From an uncultured Peptococcaceae bacterium (GTDB lineage Bacteria; Bacillota; Peptococcia; Peptococcales; Peptococcaceae), in assembly GCA_902496505.1 (NCBI GenBank), contig CABVBB010000193.1, forward strand, positions 1 to 5,404: DNA of 5,404 bases. The letters are read 5' to 3'. The number at the start of each line of letters is the position of its first letter. The first letter of the stretch is position 1. Below the pieces are notes generated by a model, which was given only the letters and a program-made list of their open reading frames with translations, was not told where the DNA came from and made no database searches. The translations under genes and the position numbers were made by a program. Of the stretch, positions 1-4,728 are shown in pieces.

Positions 1-53
1 CCAGAATCCTCACGACCGTTTAGGTCGCTCCGGTTCTGGCGCGGTTTTGCGCC
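1..53. repeat. Nested and adjacent inverted repeats
   Basis: CCAGAATC (1-8) pairs with GGTTCTGG (32-39), and CGACC (13-17) pairs with GGTCG (23-27) inside it. Directly adjoining, GGCGC (38-42) pairs with GCGCC (49-53) across a 6-nt loop. The outer stem and the last stem compete for bases 38-39, so they may be alternative folds. Neither is followed by a T-tract, so neither looks like a terminator on its own. Confidence 0.55.
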
Positions 54-115
54 TAGACCTGCATCTTTTGTCGGCACCCTGAGTGTGGTTCTTTTCCACT
101 TATGTCTACAATCTG
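1..115 (+). other. Unrecognised hairpin-rich stretch, tail of a plus-strand transcript
   Basis: No gene is recognised here. The stretch lies between the window edge and a plus-strand terminator, so it is probably the 3' end of a plus-strand mRNA or of a structured noncoding RNA starting outside the window. An outer stem pairs 1-8 with 32-39 (one G-T wobble) and encloses an inner 5-bp stem, 13-17 with 23-27, with loop GTTTA. An alternative stem, 38-42 with 49-53, follows at once and shares two bases with the outer one. GTGG at 85-88 can pair with CCAC at 96-99. For a coding tail, plus frame 3 stops at 21-23 and plus frame 2 stops at 80-82, each open to the left edge; neither short peptide is recognised. 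I matched it to no known riboswitch, tRNA, tmRNA or RNase P motif. Confidence 0.35.
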
Positions 116-143
116 AAAGCACACCGTTTTGGGTGTGCTTTTT
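116..143 (+). terminator. Intrinsic terminator (plus strand, possibly bidirectional)
   Basis: A perfect 10-bp stem pairs 116-125 (AAAGCACACC) with 132-141, with a 6-nt loop GTTTTG. The T-run at 139-143 completes a rho-independent terminator for transcription coming from the left. It lies 14 bp beyond the stop of the minus-strand MBL gene. On the minus strand the same hairpin is followed by only three T's, so it would be a weaker terminator for that operon. A convergent shared terminator is the likely reading. Confidence 0.8.
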
Positions 144-156
144 GAGAAAGGCTGTT

Positions 157-873
157 TTATTGGTCTTCCGGCAGGACCAAAAGATGGACTCGGCCATTGC
201 TGTATTGGATAAGATCTGCTCGGGGCAGGTGCGGATCATCGGGAGTCGTGCCTTGGAGTTCTCCTGCGGCCATTTGAGCGGCCACAGCGGCGATATCATC
301 CAGATAATCGGGACTGATGGCGAGATCGCCGTGGGCGCCGTAAATGCGGGTGATGCCAGCCTTCAGCCGTCTCAATTTGTCGATGCTGGCGCGAAAGGCG
401 GGGAGGCTGCGGCCTGGGCCAGCGAGCAGGATACTGCCATTTTGCACCGTGTCGCCAGTGAAAAGCCAGCCGTGATTTTTCTCCCACAGCGCCAGACCGC
501 CGGGCGTGTGGCCGGGGATGAGAATGGCTTCCACCAGCCATTTGCCTAACATGAAGGTGTCGCCCTCCCAGATGGGCTGCGCCTTCGCCAGCGGCAGGCC
601 GACGGCGGCAGCGTGCTCGTATTCGGCAGGATGGAGGTAAAAATAGTCGAACTGCCCGTTGGCCGCTATATGGTCGGGATCTGCGTGGGTATTGACCACC
701 CGGATAGGCCGGTCTGTGAGCGTCTGGCAGAAGCCGCGCAGATCGCCGCCGCTGACGCCGGTATCGATGAGCAGCGCCATATTATCCCCCACCAGCAGAT
801 AGCAGCGGGTAAAGTCGTCAACGACAGCATAAAAATCGTCTTCTATGGTGATCGCTTGGTAAAGGCTTTCCAT
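157..873 (-). CDS. MBL-fold metallo-hydrolase
   Basis: This is a cytoplasmic metallo-beta-lactamase-fold hydrolase of the glyoxalase II-like group (COG0491 type); the substrate cannot be told from sequence. With the start at 873 it has 238 residues. Metal ligands appear in order: THADPDH at 62-68 (H63, D65, D67, H68), H122 in PGHTPGG, D141 in FTGDTV and H181 in GAHG. The usual second His of HxHxDH is Asp here, a variant also seen in other MBL subgroups. The frame is open to an ATG at 930, but 873 is chosen because AGGAGG lies 7 nt before it and its ATG overlaps the stop of the GNAT gene by one base (TGATG). It is the last gene of the five-gene operon and is followed by the hairpin at 116-143. 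A role in thioester or small-ester hydrolysis is family-level inference only. Confidence 0.85.
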   Translation of the reverse strand: MESLYQAITIEDDFYAVVDDFTRCYLLVGDNMALLIDTGVSGGDLRGFCQTLTDRPIRVVNTHADPDHIAANGQFDYFYLHPAEYEHAAAVGLPLAKAQPIWEGDTFMLGKWLVEAILIPGHTPGGLALWEKNHGWLFTGDTVQNGSILLAGPGRSLPAFRASIDKLRRLKAGITRIYGAHGDLAISPDYLDDIAAVAAQMAAGELQGTTPDDPHLPRADLIQYSNGRVHLLVLPEDQ

Positions 874-1340
874 CACGTTTCCTCCTCTTGCTGGGGATCT
901 GGCGGCGCTAATTCTATGCGGTACTGACATTTTTGCAGATGGCCCATCGCGTAGTCGATGCTGTCTTCGGGCACGTCGACAATAGCCAAAAGCTCCGCAC
1001 CCAGCGCTTCACAGGTGCGGCGGGAGGGGATATTGTCGGGATCACAGGTGATGATCACATGATCCATGCCCATGGAGCGGGCAATACCCAAAAGCAGCCG
1101 GCAGGCCTTGGCCGCATAATGATGGCCGCGAAAGTCCTTCCATACGCCGTAGCCGATATGGCCGGCGATCATCAGCCGTTCATTGTCGCCGATGCGCAGA
1201 TCACAGCGGCCCACTTCGGTGCCGTCCATGAGCTGGATGCGGTAATAATACACAGGCACATTGCCCGTCGCTGGCTGCCCCTTGGGAATGACCCGCGCTA
1301 AGTGCAGCTTGATCTCACCATCGGTATAAAGCGGCGTCAT
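873..1340 (-). CDS. GNAT-family N-acetyltransferase
   Basis: A 155-residue protein of the GNAT acetyltransferase superfamily, which transfers an acetyl group from acetyl-CoA to an amine; the acceptor is unknown. The strand preceding the cofactor loop (HIGYGVWKDF, 61-70) leads into a loop and helix beginning RGHHYAAKA at 71-79, the expected pyrophosphate-binding motif A (R/QxxGxA-like). The motif B-like segment CDPDNIPSRRTCEALGAE (99-116) has the Asn and Ser usual in this family before a helix ending in LGA. Length is normal for a single-domain GNAT. AGGAGG lies 6 nt before the ATG. The start overlaps the FetB stop by 4 bases (ATGA) and the stop overlaps the MBL start by one base, so it is translated as part of the operon. 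The last 15 or so residues are Pro/Glu/Gln-rich and probably disordered. Confidence 0.85.
   Translation of the reverse strand: MTPLYTDGEIKLHLARVIPKGQPATGNVPVYYYRIQLMDGTEVGRCDLRIGDNERLMIAGHIGYGVWKDFRGHHYAAKACRLLLGIARSMGMDHVIITCDPDNIPSRRTCEALGAELLAIVDVPEDSIDYAMGHLQKCQYRIELAPPDPQQEEET
881..886 (-). promoter_or_regulatory. Ribosome-binding site fixing the MBL start at 873
   Basis: A full AGGAGG on the minus strand sits 7 nt upstream of the ATG at 873-871, inside the end of the GNAT gene. The farther upstream ATG at 930 would add 19 residues of low-complexity Arg/Ala/Ser-rich sequence that resemble no MBL N-terminus, so the 873 start is preferred. Confidence 0.8.
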
Positions 1341-2101
1341 GGGCGCCCTCCTTTCGGCAGTGACAATTGGTGACGCTGGTTGAAAAACTGCTGATAGGCC
1401 AGATAGCCTGCCAGCAAGGTGGCGATAGAGGCCGCCGACAAGATCATGAAGGTGACCATGATCTGAAATTTGATCGCCAAAAGCGGCGGTGTGCCGGCCA
1501 GGATGAGGCCGGTCATCATGCCTGGCAGCGATACGATGCCCAAGGTCTTGGCAGAATCCAAACTGGGCATGACAGAGAGTTTGATGACCTCCCGCAAAAT
1601 ATCATGCGCCGCCAATTTGGGCGGTGCGCCCAGCGCCAGCTTGACCTCCACCTCCTGCTGCTTGTCCCGAAAGGTGGTGAGCAGATTGCGGTAGGCCAGA
1701 CCGATAGCAACCATGGAGTTGCTGATGACCATGCCGGAAACGGGGATCAATTCTGCTGGTACGAAGTGGATCGCACCGGACAATAATAAGATCGCCAGCG
1801 TCACCGCCGTCCCGCAGAGCAGCGCGCAGAAGGAGATCAAGGTCACATGCGTCAGGCCCTCGCCGCGTTTTTTGGTATTCCAAGCGGCATTAAAGATCAT
1901 GAAGAGGATCAGCGCCACCGTATAAAGGGGCTTTTCCAGGCCAAAAATCACATCCAGCACATAGCCCACAGCGATGAGCTGGATGATCGCGCGGCCAATG
2001 CTGATAATGATCTCTTTTTCCAGCTGCAAGTGCTCGTGGTAGGAGATGACCATCGGGATGATCAAAAGCCCTGAGGCCAAAAGCAAAGAAAGCGTGCTCA
2101 T
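1337..2101 (-). CDS. fetB: FetB-like ABC exporter membrane subunit (UPF0014)
   Basis: A 254-residue integral membrane protein of the UPF0014 family. The E. coli member FetB (YbbM) is known, with the ATPase FetA, as an iron exporter that protects against iron and peroxide stress. Family marks seen are GRAIIQLIAVGYVLDVIF at 36-53, MIFNAAWNTKKRGEG at 68-82, IPVSGMVISNSM at 119-130, LALGAPPK at 155-162, and the segment 179-211 with DSAKTLG, SLPGMMTG and LAGTPPLLAIK. Hydrophobic segments lie near 4-20, 33-53, 59-76, 86-108, 116-138, 185-205 and 212-236, matching the family's roughly seven-helix plan. The ATG at 2101 overlaps the FetA stop by 4 bases and has AGGAGG 10 nt upstream inside fetA. Iron as substrate is inferred from family; another metal or solute is possible. 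Confidence 0.88.
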   Translation of the reverse strand: MSTLSLLLASGLLIIPMVISYHEHLQLEKEIIISIGRAIIQLIAVGYVLDVIFGLEKPLYTVALILFMIFNAAWNTKKRGEGLTHVTLISFCALLCGTAVTLAILLLSGAIHFVPAELIPVSGMVISNSMVAIGLAYRNLLTTFRDKQQEVEVKLALGAPPKLAAHDILREVIKLSVMPSLDSAKTLGIVSLPGMMTGLILAGTPPLLAIKFQIMVTFMILSAASIATLLAGYLAYQQFFNQRHQLSLPKGGRP

Positions 2102-2763
2102 CCCTTAAGCACCTCCTCTTTGACCAGGCGGCCTTTGTCAATAGTCAGCCGGCGGTCAAAGATACCGCCGCTCTGCTGGAGATCGTGCGTGACCCAGAGC
2201 ACGGTCACGCCTTCATGGTTGTAAGATCGGATCAACTGCTCGATCAGGCGGGCGTTTTCTTCGTCCAAGGCAGAGGTGATCTCATCCAATAAGAGCACTT
2301 CCGGCACAAAGAGCAGATGACGCATGAGTGCGATACGCTGCCTCTCCCCGCCGGATAGGCTGTACACGTCTTTGTCCAAAAAATCCTCTGTCAGTCTAAG
2401 CGCGTCCAAAAGTTCCCTGATCCGCTCATGCTCAGGCTTTGCACCGCGTACGAGATAAGGAAAGTACACATTGTCCGCCACTGTCCGGCCAAAAAGCAGC
2501 GGCTGCTGTACCACATAGCTGATCTCGCGCCGCAAAAGTTCTGGCTGATAGTCAAGGTAATCCTGTCCCTTAAACAAAAGCTGTCCATCACTGGGGCTCG
2601 TCAGATCGGCTAAAAGCCGCAGCAGCGTGCTTTTACCGCTTCCTGATGGGCCAATGATGGACACACAGTCACCTTTGGCAATATGGATATCGATTCCCTG
2701 TAAAATAGCCATTCCTTCTCTCGTGCAGCAAAGACCGCTTGCTGTCAAGATATCCACGTTCAT
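2098..2763 (-). CDS. fetA: FetA-like ABC transporter ATP-binding subunit
   Basis: A 221-residue cytoplasmic ATPase that should power the FetB membrane subunit encoded directly downstream. All nucleotide-binding elements are present: Walker A GPSGSGKST at 38-46, Q-loop at VVQQP (84-88), ABC signature LSGGERQR at 136-143, Walker B VLLLDE at 156-161, D-loop SALD at 164-167 and the switch His in WVTHD (H193). It is therefore predicted to be active. The length is that of a minimal nucleotide-binding domain, as in E. coli FetA (YbbL). It starts 9 nt after the stop of the WapI-like gene and has only a G-rich sequence (GGCGGGGG) in place of AGGAGG, which suggests coupling to upstream translation. The stop overlaps the fetB start (ATGA). 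ATPase identity is sure; the fetA label rests on the UPF0014 partner. Confidence 0.88.
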   Translation of the reverse strand: MNVDILTASGLCCTREGMAILQGIDIHIAKGDCVSIIGPSGSGKSTLLRLLADLTSPSDGQLLFKGQDYLDYQPELLRREISYVVQQPLLFGRTVADNVYFPYLVRGAKPEHERIRELLDALRLTEDFLDKDVYSLSGGERQRIALMRHLLFVPEVLLLDEITSALDEENARLIEQLIRSYNHEGVTVLWVTHDLQQSGGIFDRRLTIDKGRLVKEEVLKG

Positions 2764-2772
2764 CGCCCCCGC

Positions 2773-3243
2773 CTATAGATCTTCGTTGAATACGCCGATC
2801 AGCGGGTACTTGTCCAACTCCTCACGCAGATACGCGATCCACGCTCGGAGTTCTTCACGGTCACATTCGATCTCGATGATCTCATCTTCCAGATCAACAC
2901 CGCCGAGCAAAAACGGCGGGCGGGATTCCAGCGCCAGGTGTACCCCCAGGATCACTTTCTGCGGGCCCTTGCCGCGGATGCAAAAAGACAGATTGGGCTC
3001 AGTAAAATTGATGCAGTTCCACTCCTCTTGATTGACCACGACTGCTTCCAGCCAGTCGATCAAGGACTGCACTTCCCAAGTCAGCATGGAAGGGTCAGTC
3101 TTTTCCCAATGCCATTCCGGCGTCGTCACCTCGATGGTGACCATCAGCCAGTTGGCGTCAAATTCATTGTTGCGATTGCCTGGGAACTGATAGTCAGCAA
3201 TTTTGAATATGAATTGATTGTCGCCCGTTGTTCCTAAAATCAT
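2773..3243 (-). CDS. WapI-type immunity-like protein (hypothetical)
   Basis: A 156-residue acidic soluble protein without signal peptide or membrane segment. The pattern resembles what I recall of the WapI family of immunity proteins, which in Bacillus subtilis neutralise the toxic tail of the contact-dependent wall protein WapA. Features seen are FDANWLMVTIEV at 28-39, TDPSMLTWEVQSLIDWLEAV at 49-68 and INFTEPNLSF at 78-87, followed by a beta stretch and a C-terminal helix with DREELRAWIAYLREELDKYP (128-147). This assignment is from memory of the pattern, not a search. No toxin gene is adjacent, so real immunity activity is unproven. The frame could start at a GTG at 3273, but the ATG at 3243 is chosen because AAAGGGGGA lies 7 nt before it. 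It is the first gene of the five-gene operon, 9 nt before the ABC ATPase. Confidence 0.65.
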   Translation of the reverse strand: MILGTTGDNQFIFKIADYQFPGNRNNEFDANWLMVTIEVTTPEWHWEKTDPSMLTWEVQSLIDWLEAVVVNQEEWNCINFTEPNLSFCIRGKGPQKVILGVHLALESRPPFLLGGVDLEDEIIEIECDREELRAWIAYLREELDKYPLIGVFNEDL

Positions 3244-3250
3244 TCTGCAC

Positions 3251-3259
3251 TCCCCCTTT
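3251..3259 (-). promoter_or_regulatory. Ribosome-binding site fixing the WapI-like start at 3243
   Basis: AAAGGGGGA on the minus strand ends 7 nt before the ATG at 3243-3241. The only longer alternative, a GTG at 3273, has no comparable G-rich sequence in front of it. Confidence 0.65.
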
Positions 3260-3335
3260 GAACGAATGTGCACATCATACCGCCTAGGCCCGCCAAATCG
3301 ACATTCCTGCCAGCTAAACGCTATGTTGTCTTTAT

Positions 3336-3344
3336 ATTATACCA
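3336..3344 (-). promoter_or_regulatory. Extended -10 promoter for the five-gene operon
   Basis: On the minus strand TGGTATAAT gives a perfect -10 hexamer (3341-3336) plus the TGn extension (3344-3342). No good -35 lies 16-18 nt upstream, as is usual for extended -10 promoters. Transcription would start near 3329, leaving a leader of about 85 nt before the ATG at 3243. The leader contains small palindromes (GCCTAGGC at 3282-3289, TGTGCACA at 3267-3274) and no riboswitch I recognise. It lies just past the YibE/F stop, so the operon can be expressed independently of that gene. Confidence 0.65.
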
Positions 3345-3392
3345 CATCCCCGCTGAAATAGGGAGGACCTGCGCCATATTTATGGCAAAATT

Positions 3393-4547
3393 TCAGACAT
3401 TATTTTGTTTGTCGGTCTTTCCCCGCTCAGCCAGCAGCCAGCCGCTGGTCAGCGCGGTGAAGGGCGCAACGGTGATAAGTCCGGCGCTGCCCACAAAGGT
3501 ATCGATGATCTCAGCAGAGACGTATTTGTAATTGAGGATATTATCGATCGGCGTGCCCTGAGCCATGAAGACCATGAGCAGCGCGATATAGCCGCCGGAA
3601 TAAGCCAAAAGCAGCGTGGTGGTCATGGTGCCCATAGCGGCCCGCCCCACATTGAGCCCCGAGCGGATGGCCTCCCCGCGGCTGATATCAGGCCGCTTCT
3701 CCACCACCTCCTGCACCGCAGAGGTGATGTCCACGGCCAGATCCATCAAGGCGCCGGAAGAACCGATGAAGATGCTGGCCATAAAGATCTGCGTCAGATC
3801 CAAGTGCTGATAGCCGCTGTAAAGCAGACTCTCGGAATAGGACATGACTGCACCGTGGATCATGAGCCACTGGGTGCTGAGCCCGCCGGCCAGCGCCGTC
3901 ACCAAGATGCCCAGCGCTGTACCGCTCACCGCCGCCAGCGCCCGCCGTTCAAAACCATAGACCAGCGAGATGGTGATGATGGTGATCGCCAGCGTGACCG
4001 CCAGCCCTACCGGCACCGGACTCAGCCCCCGCAGATAGCAGGGCACCAGCACCTTCCACAATAAGAGCACTGTGAGCCCAAAAGATAGGATCGCTCTCAG
4101 CCCTGTACGCCCAGCCAAGACCAAGAGCAGCGCAGCAAAGAGCCCTGCCAGCACAGCCTCCTTGCCCAGGCGGAAATGGTCGATCATATTGACCGAGATG
4201 ATGCGCTCGCCCTCGTGATGGACGACCACCAGCGCTTTGTCGCCGACAGCAAAGATCTTGTCCGCTTCCAATGAGCCAGCCAGCATATTATAACCCTCTG
4301 CCTCCTGCCCGCGGAAGCGGCCGTTCAAAAACCGCACGGTACAGTTCTGCTCACCAGAGCGCACCAGCCCCGTATCGATGATGTGGCTGTCATCCACCGC
4401 CAGCACCTCTGCCGTACAGTGGACGGTGCCCTGATAGATCACAGCGGCCTCGAAGCCTGTGGGCAGCCAGAGCAAAAAAATCATGAGCAGCAAACTGACC
4501 AACAGCGGCCCTTCTCTATGCCACCATGCTTTTGTTTTTATCTGCAT
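3393..4547 (-). CDS. YibE/F-family multi-spanning membrane protein
   Basis: A 384-residue integral membrane protein of the YibE/F family (COG5438 type), whose biochemical function is not established. One N-terminal helix (about 14-31) is followed by a roughly 100-residue beta-rich domain (32-130) likely outside the membrane, then seven further hydrophobic segments near 131-147, 150-171, 177-197, 203-222, 252-272, 305-328 and 348-372. Family signatures are GSSGALMDLAVDITSAVQEV at 262-281 and LNVGRAAMGTMTTTLLLAYS at 298-317. The conserved Asp residues D269 and D273 lie in or beside a membrane segment and could bind a cation, which is inference. The start has AGGAGG 7 nt upstream. The C-terminus is short and charged (ERGKTDKQNNV). 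In some Firmicutes YibE and YibF are separate; here one gene covers the family. It is divergent from the methyltransferase, and no canonical terminator follows it. Confidence 0.88.
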   Translation of the reverse strand: MQIKTKAWWHREGPLLVSLLLMIFLLWLPTGFEAAVIYQGTVHCTAEVLAVDDSHIIDTGLVRSGEQNCTVRFLNGRFRGQEAEGYNMLAGSLEADKIFAVGDKALVVVHHEGERIISVNMIDHFRLGKEAVLAGLFAALLLVLAGRTGLRAILSFGLTVLLLWKVLVPCYLRGLSPVPVGLAVTLAITIITISLVYGFERRALAAVSGTALGILVTALAGGLSTQWLMIHGAVMSYSESLLYSGYQHLDLTQIFMASIFIGSSGALMDLAVDITSAVQEVVEKRPDISRGEAIRSGLNVGRAAMGTMTTTLLLAYSGGYIALLMVFMAQGTPIDNILNYKYVSAEIIDTFVGSAGLITVAPFTALTSGWLLAERGKTDKQNNV

Positions 4548-4571
4548 ACGTTCTCCTCCTGTTACTGACGC

Positions 4572-4600
4572 TGGACAATTGGCCGCAGCTGCGTTATAGT
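4572..4600 (+). promoter_or_regulatory. Sigma-70-type promoter for the methyltransferase
   Basis: TGGACA at 4572-4577 (five of six matches to TTGACA) and TATAGT at 4595-4600 (five of six to TATAAT) are separated by exactly 17 bp. Transcription would start near 4607, giving a leader of about 122 nt before the ATG at 4729. The spacer contains the perfect 10-bp palindrome CGCAGCTGCG (4584-4593), a possible repressor site between -35 and -10. Confidence 0.6.
4593..4598 (-). promoter_or_regulatory. Candidate -10 for the YibE/F gene, overlapping the divergent promoter
   Basis: On the minus strand TATAAC (4598-4593) matches five of six -10 positions and lies about 46 bp before the YibE/F ATG, a normal distance. 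No convincing -35 is present at 16-18 bp; that space is filled by the inverted repeat at 4599-4636, as might be seen at an activator-dependent promoter. It shares bases with the plus-strand -10, so polymerase could not occupy both at once. Confidence 0.4.
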
Positions 4601-4636
4601 GATCTCAGAAAGTCCAGCCGGACTTTTTGAGATCAC
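4599..4636. repeat. 17-bp inverted repeat over the divergent promoter start
   Basis: Arms 4599-4615 and 4620-4636 pair along all 17 positions with a single G-T wobble (4608 with 4627), around a 4-nt centre AGCC. The outer 9 bp are GTGATCTCA and TGAGATCAC. The dyad begins inside the plus-strand -10 and covers its predicted start point, and lies just upstream of the minus-strand -10. As DNA it could be an operator for both genes. As RNA from the plus promoter only the inner part would be kept, a stem of about 8 bp followed by T's, which resembles a weak terminator or a 5' stabilising hairpin. Confidence 0.7.
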
Positions 4637-4648
4637 AAGAAAGTCGGG

Positions 4649-4662
4649 ATGATCATGATCAT
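4649..4662. repeat. Perfect 14-bp palindrome
   Basis: ATGATCATGATCAT is its own reverse complement and runs directly into a second palindrome, TTGGCCAA (4662-4669). It lies in the predicted leader of the methyltransferase, downstream of the plus promoter. A dimeric regulator site is possible, but no known operator consensus is matched. Confidence 0.5.
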
Positions 4663-4682
4663 TGGCCAAAAAATTGCCTAGA

Positions 4683-4721
4683 CCCCCGTTAAAACAGCCA
4701 AATACACGATTTTAATGGGGG
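4683..4721 (+). promoter_or_regulatory. Leader hairpin enclosing the methyltransferase ribosome-binding site
   Basis: CCCCCGTTAAAA (4683-4694) pairs with TTTTAATGGGGG (4710-4721) over 12 bp with one G-U wobble; the loop is 15 nt. The only Shine-Dalgarno-like sequence before the ATG at 4729 is GGGGG at 4717-4721, spaced 7 nt, and it lies wholly in the 3' arm. If the transcript starts at the promoter at 4572-4600, this stem would hide the ribosome-binding site and limit translation unless opened. No T-tract follows, so it is not a terminator. Confidence 0.6.
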
Positions 4722-4728
4722 ACCAACG

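Noticed and set aside
70..125. T-box or insertion-sequence end
   Set aside because: CACTCAGGGTGCC on the minus strand superficially recalls a T-box core but lacks the AGGGTGGNACCGCG consensus. No transposase remnant or paired terminal repeat could be identified in the window.
85..549. Long plus-strand open frame of 154 codons
   Set aside because: It lies opposite the MBL gene and starts inside the terminator region without a ribosome-binding site. Its protein resembles no family, while the minus frame has full MBL motifs.
871..930. N-terminally extended MBL protein starting at 930
   Set aside because: The added 19 residues overlap the GNAT gene, are Arg/Ala/Ser-rich and have no proper ribosome-binding site. 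AGGAGG and the stop-start overlap support the start at 873.
3373..3386. GCCAT...ATGGC hairpin as terminator of YibE/F
   Set aside because: The stem is only 5-6 bp, the loop is 2-4 nt, and no T-tract follows on the minus strand.
3405..4064. Plus-strand open frame of 219 codons antisense to YibE/F
   Set aside because: Its composition (very rich in His, Gln, Arg, Gly and Asp, no hydrophobic core) is typical of an antisense shadow of a GC-rich membrane gene, and there is no ribosome-binding site.
4711..4716. TTTAAT as a -10 for the methyltransferase
   Set aside because: It lies 13 nt before the start codon, no -35 is present at the right distance, and transcription from it would miss the ribosome-binding site.
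4683..4721. Inverted repeat as transposon terminal repeats or an intrinsic terminator
   Set aside because: The arms are only 15 nt apart, leaving no room for an element, and no T-run follows. The position over the ribosome-binding site fits a leader hairpin better.
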